Shown here: positions 45,587-57,709 of the stretch, piece by piece
Position numbering within the stretch: the stretch's first letter is position 1
How the letters are laid out: each line of letters starts with the position of its first letter
NCBI GenBank assembly: GCA_964017125.1
Contig: OZ024907.1
Location: 20,290,206 to 20,354,205, forward strand
Reading direction: 5' to 3'
Origin: Flabesymbios commensalis
Taxonomy: Eukaryota > Annelida > Polychaeta > Terebellida > Flabelligeridae
DNA: 64,000 nt
Program-made: the position numbers and the translations under genes
The notes under the pieces: model-generated
The model's database searches: none
What the model was told of the DNA's origin: nothing
The model's input: only the letters and a program-made list of their open reading frames with translations

Positions 45587-47365
45587 CAGAGGAGGTTGAA
45601 AGCGAGGTCACGTGACCACATTTTCAGGTCATATTATTGACGGGCGAGTTGCGGGATCTTTCGCAAACAACGTCAGCAGACGAGAAACATCTCCATATTT
45701 TCTCTGAAACTTCATTATATTTACCACTATATTGTTTCATATATAAAATAATTACGGACTAGTCTCTTATACAACCTCGGCGGCCGAAACCACACAAGAT
45801 AATTCCAGCTAACATCTGATGAACGTAGTTTTAATCGTTTTTAAATATCGCTCACCACTTAATTCCCTTATTATCATCAACCGATCCGGTCATAAAACCC
45901 CTACATGTACCCCATACATTGGGCATGCGCAGTCTCGGACGAATTTCCCTCACATATATGTCACTCATGTCGCACCAACAAATATTGATGCAACATATAT
46001 TGCCGTGAGTTGTAGTTGTATTTTACCTAAATTCATGTCCAATATGTCACATATCAACTTTTGTAAAAGCAAGTGACATTCATTTTTATGTATTTTTAAC
46101 TTCTGAATCCGAAAAATGTCGTTACCCAGCTGTAATCTGATGCGCTATGCCTCAAAATGGCAATTCAAAACGGCCGCCATCTACAAAAATCACATTATTA
46201 TCATTTTTAATCCACTTAGTAGAATTTTTTTTTGTTCCACTGGTGTATTTTTACTTCCAGATTACAAGTAATGATACTATTCATGTTTGCAATGATGGGC
46301 AGTATTAATCTATATACTTAAATATGGAAATTCAAGATGGCGGCCATCCACTAAAATTTAATTTTACCTATTGTCCCCTAAATTTTAATAGACAGATGCT
46401 GTTCCATTTCTTTGATGTTATTTAGCATAGTATCTAAGTAATAATTACAAATAGTCTACTAGTTAGCTTAATATCTCTCCAAATCATTGATTGAACATTT
46501 GCAATCCATTTCTTTGATGTTATTTAGCATAGTATCTAAGTAATAATTACAAATAGTTTACTAGTTAGCTTAATATCTCTCCAAATCATTGATTGAACAT
46601 TTGCATATCACCATTTTATGTCTAGCGAATAACTTGTTTTGGTTTTAGATGCATATTAGATGCAGAGCTAGATGTCTAAGTACATTTTTTCGAACACCTT
46701 CCAAGTTATAAATGATGGGTATTTTTTAGCAACAGAAGCCTCAAAAATATTTTAGAAGAAATACTTATTTATTTGCAATATAGCAGTTATTTATGGACCA
46801 TTCGTTTTGAGTTTGATATTAATTGAATATAATAACAAAACAAGATTCTGCATTTCTGTGACTAAATAAATTATGACAAAGTTCACTTTGTTTTCCCTGG
46901 TAGCACCCATGAATAATATTATACTAAGCACTTCAGTTATTGAATTTGTTTATACGTGTTACTAAATCATCACGAATTTTGCATTTACATGTTACATTTT
47001 ACATTTAGAATTGCCATTTTTCAGGCATAACATATCATAATGCAGCTGGGTAACGCCATTTTTCGGATTCAGGAGTTAAAATTACATACAAATGGATTTG
47101 TCACTTGCTTTTACTAACAAACAAACAAGCACAAAACATCGCTAAATATAGCCAACTTAAATTTTGGAAAACAATCGTGAGGAAGATAGAGGTATTTAAG
47201 TTAAGTGGAGTATCATTCTATTATATTATTGTCACATTTAAGTATATTAAATTTAATTTAATGCTATATATCTTGTAGAAAAGAGGGATGCAATCATGCG
47301 GAAAAGCACGTGTGTTTGTTTACTCTCTTACTTTGTCACGTGATTTCCGCTGCCAACCTCCTCTG
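45587..47365. mobile_element. 1,779-bp non-autonomous hAT-like element
   Basis: TIRs begin CAGAGGAGGTTG and extend about 30 bp to TCACGTGAC (45587-45616; inverted at 47335-47365). The flanks repeat ATTCAGCAC (45578-45586 and 47366-47374). TTCAGCAC fits the 8-bp nTnnnnAn target pattern known for hAT, the ninth base then matching by chance; a 9-bp Mutator-type duplication is the alternative. Subterminal arms of about 105 bp are also inverted (46060-46165 against 47008-47120), sharing CTGAATCCGAAAAATG and CGTTACCCAGCTG. A fresh 102-bp direct duplication lies at 46404-46606. No transposase frame. Confidence 0.85.
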
Positions 47366-47404
47366 ATTCAGCACTGTAGACCATGGATCTTATTATATTG
47401 GTTT

Positions 47405-47735
47405 ATTATTATTCAGTGCCCTTTCACAGTAACTACGGAGCTTGTTATCTTGGTGTGTTAATTCAGTGTCTTTTCACACTAACCACGGAGCTTGTTATCT
47501 TGGTGTGTTAATTCAGTGTATTTTCACAGTAACCACGGAGCTTGTTATCTCCAGGTGTTAATTCAGTGCATTTTCACAGTAACCATGGAGCTTGTTATAT
47601 TGGTGTATTAATTCAGTGTATTTTCACAGTAACCATAGAGCTTGTTACCTTGGTGTATTAATTCAGTGTCTTTTCACGGTAGCCATGGAGCTTGTTATCT
47701 TGGTGTGTTCACTCAGTGCGTTTTCGCAGTTGCAC
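47405..47735. repeat. Minisatellite, about 53-bp units, related to the MITE at 55188
   Basis: Six to seven units of GAGCTTGTTATCTTGGTGTG then TTAATTCAGTGTCTTTTCAC then AGTAACCATG. The last roughly 136 bp (47590-47725) match 55256-55391 with about four differences, including the same order of variant units. Confidence 0.93.
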
Positions 47736-48680
47736 AAACCGACAGGGTCAGATACAACTAAGAAAAAAAAAATACAGAGTTTTCGTAAAATGAAAGCTCT
47801 TTTTATCGGACACAAAATAGATTATTAATCTTAGGCGAATCCCAAGCTATGTAATTCGTGGTTTGTTCGGATCTCGATTTGTTTGTAACGGTCTCTTTTA
47901 GCAATGAAATCTTGAGGGTGATCCAAACCAAAAATTAATCCGAAAGAAATATAAATTTGTATAGCAGATTCTATGTCTATCAAGAAAATCTTGTATTTTA
48001 AATACGTTTCAATAGTTCTTTTATATGATAGATATAGTTTTGCATTGTTTTTGAATATGTTCAACCATGTGTCAGTGTTTTTTTAGATTATGACTTCAAT
48101 TGACATCGCCGACATCAATCCGGTCGCAGTCACGTGGTTAAGTCCACTTCAAATTCTTATATTATCGCTCACGCTGAATTCGTGTTTTTATTAACTATTA
48201 TTAATAGTATTATCCGTACGCGCTGTTAATCAAATGTCAAAGTTACTGGAGTCTAGATATAGTCTAGACTCGGCTCTAATTGTTACTCTAACTGTTAGTA
48301 GACTCAGACTATACTATAGTTTAGTATAGACTATGGTCGAATAAAAATTAAAATATATGATGTAGACTAGTCTACCATTAGACTGGTTGAATCGTCATTA
48401 TTAGTGTAATAGTCGGCAGCACTTCCAGTCACTAGTGACATATTTTTGGAGTGACAAATTCATAATACAAAATTCATCTGGATTAAATTTGGTTTGGACT
48501 GTTCTTTCATGATTTTAATAAAATGTAGACTAAAAAATATACAATCTTAGAAATTTAAGCGCTAGTGTTAACTTTAAATTAAGTTAAAAGCACAATGACC
48601 ATATAATTTTGATTTAATTTAAATCAATGAGAGTGGTGATAGTTCACCAGTTTTAAATTTGATTTAAAATAGCAAGATTT
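47736..48680. other. AT-rich DNA with a TAGTCTA-rich palindromic stretch
   Basis: Around 48255-48390 the strings TAGTCTAGAC, TAGTCTA and TATAGTTTAGTATAGACTA recur on both strands. Nothing else recognised. Confidence 0.5.
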
Positions 48681-50600
48681 GATGAACTTTTTGAGGCGAT
48701 AACCAATTGCACATTAAAAATTTGTAGCTGTCTATACTTTATTTTTTTATGACTATAAAGATCTATAAATAAAATTTATGTTACAAATATTTTTAATAGT
48801 TTGTGTATATATTTGATAACAGCTTTGCGTGGTTGTTATTGAATCTGTCTGACCAATTATTTGGATTATGACCCTTATCTTTGTCTTATTGACATTGTTG
48901 GCTTTCCATGTGGTCTAGTCAGTCTCAAAACCTTACATTATCGTTCACTCATTCTTTGTTTCAATCATGAATTTCCGTTGTTATTAAATTATCAAATTTA
49001 ACAAATTGAGCATAAAACAAGAATTCTCATAATGCAGAGTAACACTGATCGGTTTCTCATTTATCAAACATTTGCGGAATGACATAATGAAAAAATCATT
49101 TGCATTTTTGCATCCAAATTTGGGTTTGGATGATGCTTCCATAACTTTTAATATGTCAAGGGGGATGGAAAATAGTTTCATCTTTGTTATATAAAAATTT
49201 TGGTTTCATTCAGGTGAAAAAGTACTATGTTAACTTGTTGTGATTCGCTGAGTAAAAATTTGAGATGGCGTTCACTTTAGACAATATTAATTTTATAAAT
49301 CAACGATAATTGTGTCAGAGAATTTGTTTAACAAAGATTGTTTAACTCTTGAGGCGATAACCACTTTAGCTGCTTTTATGCTTTTATGCTAGTTTGTGGT
49401 TGACTCACTGATTCCTTTCAGGAACTGTTTTTCCTGTGGGCCATTCTTTGGCATTGCCACTGCGGCCTTATGGGGTTTCAGATAGGTCTTGTTGTCAGGA
49501 ACATATGTTTTTGGCCTTTTTCCTCGTTGGGAGTTTCATCTTTGTTACTTAAATTTTTTTTGGGTACATTTTATTGTGTGATTTGCAGGGTCAACTTTAT
49601 AAATTATTTTAATAAGAAGATTGATTCTTGTTGTGATTCGCTGAGTAAACATTTGAGATGGTGCTCGTTTTAATGCAATAGACAATATTAATTTTATAAA
49701 TCAATGATAATTGTCTCAGAAATTTTTTTTAACAAAGATTGATTAACTCTGGAGGCGATAACCACTTTGGCTGCTTTTATGCATTTATGCCAATTTGTGG
49801 TTGACTCACTGATTCCTTTCAGGAACTGTTTTTCCTGTGGGCCATTCTTTGGCATTGCCACTGCGGCCTTATGGGGTTTCAGATAGGTCTTGTTGTCAGG
49901 AACATATGTTTTTGGCCTTTTTCCTCATTTTTTGGAGTTTCATCTTTGTTACTTAAATTTTTTGGGTACATTTTATCGTGTGATTTGTAGGGCATAAATT
50001 TACAAATAATATAAATGAATAAGAGGAGCAATTGTTGTTTCTAGGATTTGATTTAGCAAGATTTGATAAACTCTGGAGGCGATGATCACATTGGCTGATG
50101 CCAATTTGTGGTGGACCCACTGATTCCTGTCAGGATTTGTTTCCTGTGGGCTATTTTCTGGCCTCGCCAGTACAGCTTTCGGTTTCAGATAGGTCTTTGT
50201 CAAAACTATGTTTTTGGCACCTTTCCTCTTTGAATGGAGTTTTCTTTTTTTGTTACTTTTGGTCAATGAAGCATACATACCAGCCACTCTTAATCTCAAA
50301 TTAAAATATACAATATTAGTGCTCATAAAGATATTTAAAAATAATTCATGTTAGGAAGTTAAGATTTAACGTTCTCATTAGTAATAATTTAAATTAATGA
50401 GAAGAGATATAGTTGATAATCTCTTGATTTCATTTTATATAATTAATGCAATTATGCCAATTTGTGATGAATCTGGAATAATCCCAGGGGCTGGTTTTCC
50501 TGTAGGCCATTCTCTGGCTTTGCCAAAGTGACCTTAGGTTTCAAGTGGATCCTACGAAATTATGTTTTGGGTCACCTTTTTCTTTCTAAGTTTTCTTCTT
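48681..50600 (-). repeat. 393-bp tandem repeat, four or more units, with a shared minus-strand frame
   Basis: Two full units (about 49234-49626 and 49627-50020) are closely alike over most of their length. Two more (50028-50330, 50440-50600) are diverged, and weak matches such as GAGGCGATAACCA continue left to 48690. On the minus strand, units 2, 3 and 4 read related peptides (unit 3: TYLKPKAVLARPENSPQE, about 50142-50197) and many differences are at third positions. An ATG-started frame of 108 codons spans unit 3. Units 1, 2 and 4 are broken by stops or shifts. I do not recognise the peptide. It may be a decayed coding segment or a chance frame in a DNA repeat. Confidence 0.75.
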
Positions 50601-50929
50601 TGTTGTTTGTTTTGTAAAGCTTAGTGATCCAGCTGCTTTGAAATTAAAAAAAAATGGCCACAAGAATTAAATCTTTCATAATTCTTACTTAGATATATAT
50701 ATATATATAATAAATAATTTGTAAATTAAAATAATTCGGAAGAGTATCCAAGTGTAGGAGTGTACGGTAAAAGCAATATAATTATTCAATTAAACTACTG
50801 CAAGAACATATTATTAGTCAATAAATACAAGGTCAGTTACAACAAGACTTGGCCAGTTGTTACAGGCTGCAGTAATTATTGCATGCCTTATACGCCAACT
50901 ACATGATGCTCTCTGTCTAGCTTGATTAA

Positions 50930-51695
50930 TCTAGCATCAGGACTTGCGCCAGCTGCTGAAATCAGTGCTAGTAATGATAGACAGGATGCATCCGGACTTG
51001 CGCCAGATGCAATGAACTTCATGAAGAACCAAACATATGATTATTCATTTGTTAGTTCGGCAGGACTTGCGCCAGCTGTTCTAACTATAGCAAACATGAT
51101 GGGGAGTGATTTGCCAACTGGATTTGGGCCAGTTGGTTTTTGATACAATATCCACAAGCTCTTTCTTACAGGTGGAATTAGTTTAATCTAGCATCAGGAT
51201 TTGCGACAGCTGCTGAAATCAGTGCTAGCAAGGATGGGCAGGATGCACCCGGACTTGCGCCAGATGCAATAAACTTTGTGAAGAACCAAACATATGATTT
51301 TCCATTTGTTAGTTCGGCAGGACTTGCGCCAGCTGTTCTAACAATGGAAAACATGATGGGGAGTGATTTGCCAACCCGATTTCGGCCAGTCGGTTTTTGA
51401 TACAATATCCACAAGCTCATTCTTACAGGTGGAATTAGTTTATTCTAGCATCAGGATTTGCGCCAGCTGCTGAAATCAGTGCTAGCAAGTATGGGCAGGA
51501 TGCATCCGGACTTGCGCCAGATGCAATAAACTTTGTGAAGAACCAAACATGATTTTCCATTTGTTAGTTCGGCAGGACTTGCGCCAGCTGTTCTAACAAT
51601 GGAAAACATGATGGGGAGTGATTTGCCAACCTGATTTCGGCCAGTCGGTTTTTGATACAATATCCACAAGCTCATTCTTACAGGTGGAATTACTT
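50930..51695 (+). repeat. Three 257-bp tandem units with recurrent GLAP-encoding motif
   Basis: Units start at 50940, 51197 and 51454. Within a unit GGACTTGCGCCAGCTG recurs three times, plus a degraded fourth, every 60-70 bp, so the 257-bp unit is itself a tetramer. In the plus frame this spells SGLAPAAEISAS, SGLAPDAMNF, AGLAPAVLTI and GFGPVGF, then a stop. Units 1 and 2 keep the full frame and the same stop; unit 3 has a 2-bp deletion. No ATG precedes unit 1. Each junction has a CTTTCTTACAG splice-acceptor-like string. The opposite strand is also open, so coding is not shown. Confidence 0.85.
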
Positions 51696-51699
51696 TAAA

Positions 51700-52656
51700 T
51701 GTGAATGATTTATGTCCTTTTTCTTCTCCCGTAGAAGAGAAGAAAAAGCTAAAATTTTGCTTTTTCGTCAATAACTGCGTGAGTAAGAAATTATTATTAT
51801 TATTATTTATTTTTTTTAGAATTCTTTAGATCTTGCTTTTGAATGTATATGTAAACACCATTTTTAGTGAATACAGCAATACTCAAGATGTGGACCATTT
51901 CCTCATGTTCCTAATTTGCTTCAAATCCTTCTAAATCTATGTTTTGTGGTCTTCTTATGTTTTCAAAGTGTGTCTGCAATACCTAGGTCAGCTCAAAATG
52001 AGGTCTGTATACTTCTGTGGTCAGATTTTACACTTACAGAAAATAAAATTCCACTGACATATAAATCCAGCCAGTCAAAACACTACTCCGACTTGCTTCA
52101 GGAATTATAAATACAATAGATTTTATGATAATGTGTCCCTTATTATCTACATTTGGAAATTTTAATTATTTGGTTATCTATTCATTACATGTAAATTTCA
52201 AGTTTCACTTCTGTAGACATCCTAATTTCAATTTAAAAACTAAATTTCAGACTATATAGCACTTCACTATTTAGAATTAGTGTTGTTTCTGATGCCGCAA
52301 GTAATGGTGGATTAGACAGATGAGAGGTTGGAATTCATATGTGCTCTTACGATGCATTTGTAAGTTTGTGTTGTGGGGGTCAGACACTTTGTGTCTGTGT
52401 GCCGTTTTCATACCCTCCTCAACAACAGATAATCTTGTTTAATAATGTTATTGATAGATTTTGTCAATATTATGTAATTTGTATGTAATGATACAAGAGT
52501 CAATGTTCATTAATATATTAATGTGAACAATTAGTAGATTGTTATTGATAGGTTTGGTTTTGTGTGAACAATTACTAGATTGTTATTGATAGTTTGGTTG
52601 ATATTATCTAATTTGTTTGTAATGATACAAGAGTCAAAGTTCACATTTAAATAGTA
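51700..52656. other. AT-rich DNA with short duplications
   Basis: A hairpin CTTTTTCTTCTC / GAGAAGAAAAAG lies at about 51716-51747. TAATGATACAAGAGTCAA..GTTCA occurs twice (52488, 52619). A TTG-started 64-codon frame at 51916 looks like a signal peptide but has no further support. Confidence 0.5.
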
Positions 52657-52800
52657 GATCAATCAGAGACATGTATAAATATTCATAGTAGATTAGATCA
52701 ATCAGAGACATGTATAAATAGTCCTAGTAGATTTGATCAATTTGAGACATGTATAAATATTCATAGTAGATTAGATCAATTAGAGACATGTATAAATATT
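52657..52800. repeat. Four tandem units of about 40 bp
   Basis: Unit: AGATCAATCAGAGACATGTA then TAAATATTCATAGTAGATT. Confidence 0.85.
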
Positions 52801-52856
52801 CACTGGTTAATCCTGTTAACTGACTGTCAAGTAAATTTATACCTATTTTGGTCTTA

Positions 52857-52912
52857 GGGCTTCACTCTGTTACAACCACGTTTACATTAACAACATTTGA
52901 AGTGAAGCCCTT
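52857..52912. repeat. Stem-loop GGGCTTCACT / AGTGAAGCCC
   Basis: Perfect 10-bp arms separated by about 35 bp. Could be the end pair of a very small element. Confidence 0.6.
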
Positions 52913-53179
52913 TTTATTTGTAGTCGTTTAATTTGATGTTTATTTTTAATAAACAAATTTTCCCCATTTTATGTGTCTGTTTTTTGTACGATAAACATAC
53001 ATTATTGTACTCTCACAGTTGTTATCGACCACAAGACTTGTACTGATAACTTCCTGTATCGAACAAAACTTGTCAACAGTTCGTTCTCCGGTTGCGAATT
53101 ATTTACGTTTTACTGACGCATTGTAGTCTAAATATTTTAGGTATCAGTCAAACATGTGGGTGGTGTACGATAAAATGCA

Positions 53180-53298
53180 TATGGCACTGCTTTTTCGTCG
53201 ATAAAGGCTTGTCACTGATACTTGTCACTTATACAGGCACTCGCCTTCGGCTCGGCCTGAGTCTGTGCCTTTTTGACCAAAAAGCAGTGCCATAGCAC
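53180..53298. mobile_element. Compact foldback element, about 119 bp
   Basis: TATGGCACTGCTTTTTCG and the inverted AAAAAGCAGTGCCATAG form the outer stem. Inside, AGGCACTCGCC..GGCTCGG..GTGCCT makes a second nested stem. No target duplication identified. Confidence 0.7.
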
Positions 53299-54586
53299 AC
53301 CTTTATGTGAGTCCGTTGTACTAAAATATAGGTTTGAAAATTAAAACAATCGCTTTGATCACATTGCTGAAATAGTGAAGTAGTGTACCTTCATTATCTC
53401 CACTGCTAAATGAAGCTTCCATGGTACGTCGTTGACTACATCTCATAGAGGATACATTGGGCTTTTGGAGGCTGAAGGCTTACATGGGTGGTACATGCAA
53501 CAAGATATATTAAATGGGTGAATAAAACAAATGTTTTAACGAAGGCTCTGATTAGCATGCCTCTGATGCACAGCTTGATTTGCACGGACAGACGGATGGA
53601 CAGACATAACATAACGCAGGATGGGGAAGGAGTAAAAACTATTCACTCTCTGTTTATTACCAAACACCCATAAGCAATGAAAGGATAGATGAAACACCTA
53701 CATAATATAGTAACGTCAATATTTGTATACTTAGCCAACCAAACACAATACCCATACCCTAGAAATTCAATGCCCGCCACAGTAAGTCTCTATTCTCATT
53801 TTAATAAAATATTTATGATTCTTCTCTTGCAGTTTGTCACCTCTCTTTCATCATCTCAAACAATCATATTATATTAGATATAAATGAAATAATAAGGAAT
53901 TCAGAGAACACGCCGTCACCAAATACATTATCTTTCTTAACGGTCAGTTATTTATTCTCCTTTTCATTCATTTGAGATGAGAATTGTTGCTGTAAATACC
54001 ACCACAAGGTGAATAAAATGTTCACTTTTGTAAGGTAAACATCTATTGATCGTCACTTCAGGACGTGTCACTATAAATACAGACAGGCAATCTGGTCGTC
54101 AGGTTCACATGGATTTCACAGCACTTTATGATTTTATCAGTTTATATCGATTAAGCAGTACCTACCAGATTTTTTCGCCATTTCTGGAAACATATGTCAC
54201 TTAAGCATTAATGACACAAAAAGAGAATTACGAAAATATGGATTATCAGTGTCACTGAGAAGAGGTTTTGAAGATCAAGTGTGTTTATTTACATATTGTT
54301 AGCTATATAATCAGTAATTTACGTGGCTCTTAAATTCTTAAAATGTGATACTGATGTACTGACTTAGTATAAGGTAATAAAGTTGAAAGATATATCGCCA
54401 CTCTTGACTGATGTATTGGTAATGGGGTATTTTTATTATTATTGTTAATGGGTTATGTTTTATTTCCACATTGAGTGTCAATAGCTAATTGCACTCAGCT
54501 TATATGTGAGACTGGCAGCATGTGTAGTTTAATTCTCTAATGCTCCCCACCTGTCGCCACATAGGTGGCTGTCACGCGATGAGGGG
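53299..54586. other. No recognised feature apart from a 45-bp foldback at 53964
   Basis: CATTCATTTGAGATGAGAATT at 53964 with a degraded right arm. No gene recognised. Confidence 0.5.
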
Positions 54587-54899
54587 CTGAGGCCACGGTG
54601 TATTGGTTAAAGCTGTCTGGTTGGAAAGTCTGAGATCGCGGGTTCGAACCCCACTCTGGCCTTCAAGATTTAAAGAAACAAACTGTTTCTTCTCCGTTGA
54701 CTCGTAAATATTCAATATTGTGGGAAGACTCCGTGACCGAGAGGTAGCGTGCTCGGCCTCAGATCGCCAGGGATAGAATTTTCGAATCCTGTGTCTGGAA
54801 GGCAGTGTCATCTCAATCATCTCACCATCCTCAATTCAGCCTATATTTATGTGAACAAAAGTGGCCTAAAGCCCGATTCATTTCATTTCATTTTCATGT
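54587..54899 (+). mobile_element. Dimeric tRNA-derived SINE, copy 2 (different head)
   Basis: The head has a GGTGTATTGGTTAAAGC A-box region and the B box GCGGGTTCGAACCCC, with GGCCA and TGGCC as a remnant acceptor stem. It differs strongly from the head of the 41853 copy. The spacer AAAGAAACAAACTGTTTCTTC, second tRNA-like unit GTGACCGAGAGGTAGCGTG and body are clearly the same family. The tail is (ATTTC)n after CCCGATTCATTTC. Confidence 0.85.
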
Positions 54900-55187
54900 C
54901 GCTCATAGATTGACACCTTTCCATATATGGTATTCCATCTGTTTGACATTCATAGAGGCTCCTGCAGATTGATTTACCAGATATTTTTGAATAATCTATG
55001 AATAACAATTGTGGCAATCAGATCACATTCTATTCATTGCAGACTCCCCACCCGTGATTGTGAGCTGGTGTGATGGAGTTCGTACAGTATTTGTACGTGG
55101 ATTATTCGGAGTCAAAACTGTGTAACCTTCAGAATGACAATGTAAGCATCGTCATGTATAAAAATACCAACCTTTGTCCTGCTAGAC

Positions 55188-55457
55188 CAGGGGCTCGTTT
55201 CACAAAGAAAATCTTATCTAAACTATTATTAAAAAGTTCAGATGATCTTAATGAGCTTGTTATATTGGTGTGTTAATTCAGTGTCTTTTCACAGTAACCA
55301 TAGAACTTGTTACCTTGGTGTATTAATTCAGTGTCTTTTCACGGTAGCCATGGAGCTTGTTATCTTGGTGTGTTCACTCAGTGTGTTTTCTTTAATGATA
55401 AATGACCTAAACTAGGTCAAAGTTAAGATAAGATTTTCTTAGTGAAACGAGCCCCTG
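55188..55457. mobile_element. 270-bp MITE carrying minisatellite units
   Basis: TIRs CAGGGGCTCGTTTCAC and GTGAAACGAGCCCCTG continue into a further AAGAAAATCTTATCT inverted pair. Inside lie about 2.7 units of the 53-bp repeat found as an array at 47405. CAGGGG ends suggest hAT, but the flanks show no matching 8-bp duplication. Confidence 0.85.
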
Positions 55458-55849
55458 CCGTGTGTCTGACGAACTAGGGTTGAAAGTTTAAATTATAAAT
55501 ACACTTTGGGCTAGCAAGGGTTAGATCAACAGGTAGCGAATTTTAGATTGAAAGAATTGCAGCTGCAAAAGTCTTTGCATCCTATTTTAAATGTCCGCTG
55601 GCGGCAATGTTAAATTTTTGCCGTTTTCGGCCAAAACGCGACATAGGATTCATGGGGATTTTTAGGAGAGCGATATATGGCTATTTAGCGATACTCAGGC
55701 CAATTTTCGGCTGTATCCACATGTCTACCCCAAAACCTACATACGTAGATTTTCTCGGTGGCGGCTATTTTGAATTTTCAGTGATAATTCAAAATGTTCA
55801 AATATGCCAATCTGGCATGCTTGCTCAGATCATCATAGCAATCTAGACG
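55458..55849. other. No recognised feature
   Basis: Unique-looking sequence between the MITE and the LINE. Short frames only. Confidence 0.5.
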
Positions 55850-57664
55850 TCTCATGTATGATAAAGTTCTTGAAAAACATGTACACAACTCATTGTACGA
55901 ATTTTTTCTGGTTAATAATCTTTTATCCCCTCGACAATCAGGTTTTCGGACCAAACATTCTTGTGAAACAACACTTACTGAAATGACTGATGATTGGCTT
56001 AGTGCCATGTACAACAATGAATATTGCGGAGTTATTTTTCTAGATTTATGCAAAGCTTTCGATCTGGTTGATCACAATATTCTACTTGAAAACTAAAATT
56101 ATATCAACTTGGTGAACAATCCCTTTTTTGGTTCCAATTCTACCTTTCTGATAAGAAACAATCTGTTAAGCGAAATATGCAACACACATGGCGTTCCACA
56201 AGGCTCCATATTGGGTCCCTTACTTTTCTTAGTTTATATTAACGACCTTCCATTAGAAAATGCATCTGGTAAAACATCATTATTTGCAGATGATTCAACA
56301 ATTACTGTCCGTGGCAAAGAGATACACTTTGTCAAGGAACATTTATCTAATGAAGCAGTACGTACGAACAACTAGTGCTATGAAAATGACATGGCTTTAA
56401 GTTTTGAAAAAAACAAAGCAATGTTAATCCTATCAAAAGCAAAAGAATCACGTTTAGCTGAAACTGAAATAGACATCAACATAAATATTAACGGCACACA
56501 AATAAAAAATACCAAACAAGAAAAAACTCCTAGGTGTGCTTATCGATAATAACTTAACGTGGCATAGTCAGGTAAAAAAAGTTAAGCAAACAATTGCTTT
56601 CAAGCTGTGTATTCTCAGAAAAATAAGCCATTATTTACCTGCCAAGACCCGTATTTTGTATTATAACTACTATATTAAACCACACCTACAATATTGCTGC
56701 ACTATATGGGGACAATGTAACAAAACTGACATATATTCAATAATAAAATTACAAAAACAAGCCGCACGGCTTATTCTGGATGCAGATAAGTATTCCCCAT
56801 CTAGTCCTCTGTTCGATCAACTTGAATGGGATACTTTTGATAAAATTGTTTAGGAAAAACAGGCCACAATGGTATTCAAAGCTCTAAACAACCTTACCCC
56901 TGATTATATATCTAATTTATTTAAACCAACATGCACAAACACAAATCATTCTTTAAGATCGAAGACTAGCAATAAACTCCATGTACCAGCAGCTCATCAC
57001 AAAAGCCTTAGGTTTAATGGTACAAAAATCTGGAATTCGCTATCCGATAAAGCATGCAAAGCAACGACATTAAAAGAATTCGTACGCGAATACAAAAACG
57101 GAAATAAAAAGTAGTTACAATATACATATATCAGATTTGTAATTATTGTGTTTGAAATAATATATATGTTGTCTGCAATTGTGCTTTAACTGTACTCTCA
57201 AATGTAATTTATGTATTTGTGTTTGTAGATGTCATGTTTACAATGTATATACTGTATATATATATGTGTATATATATGTATGTATGTATGTATATATATT
57301 ATACCAATACCATACATTATTTTATAAGTTGTGTAATATGAGGTTAGGTACTGAGCTATATAAATATACCTCAATATAAAAAATGTCAAAGTATATTTTA
57401 TCTTATCAATTATTTCCATGTATACAAATCAATCATGTAAATTGTTTTACTTCAAAATGATCACTTCTTCTGTAGATGTTTGTAAAATTATATGTTGCTG
57501 CCAAATAGATTGTCAGATTTACCATGTACACGAATTTAAATATATGCTATTATTACGGCGGATGATCTATGCTCAGTGGGTTGGTACATACATGTATGTA
57601 TGTTTTTAATTTTTATTGATTTTGTACGTTGTTGTATATACCTGTACCCTCGCTAAATAAAGAC

Positions 57665-57709
<45 letters not shown>

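Noticed and set aside
51916-52110. 64-codon frame with a signal-peptide-like start
   Set aside because: Uses TTG as start; hydrophobic runs are common in AT-rich chance frames; nothing follows.
54600-54665. Functional tRNA gene
   Set aside because: B box is good, but the acceptor and D arms are incomplete and the unit is the head of a SINE with a shared body and tail.
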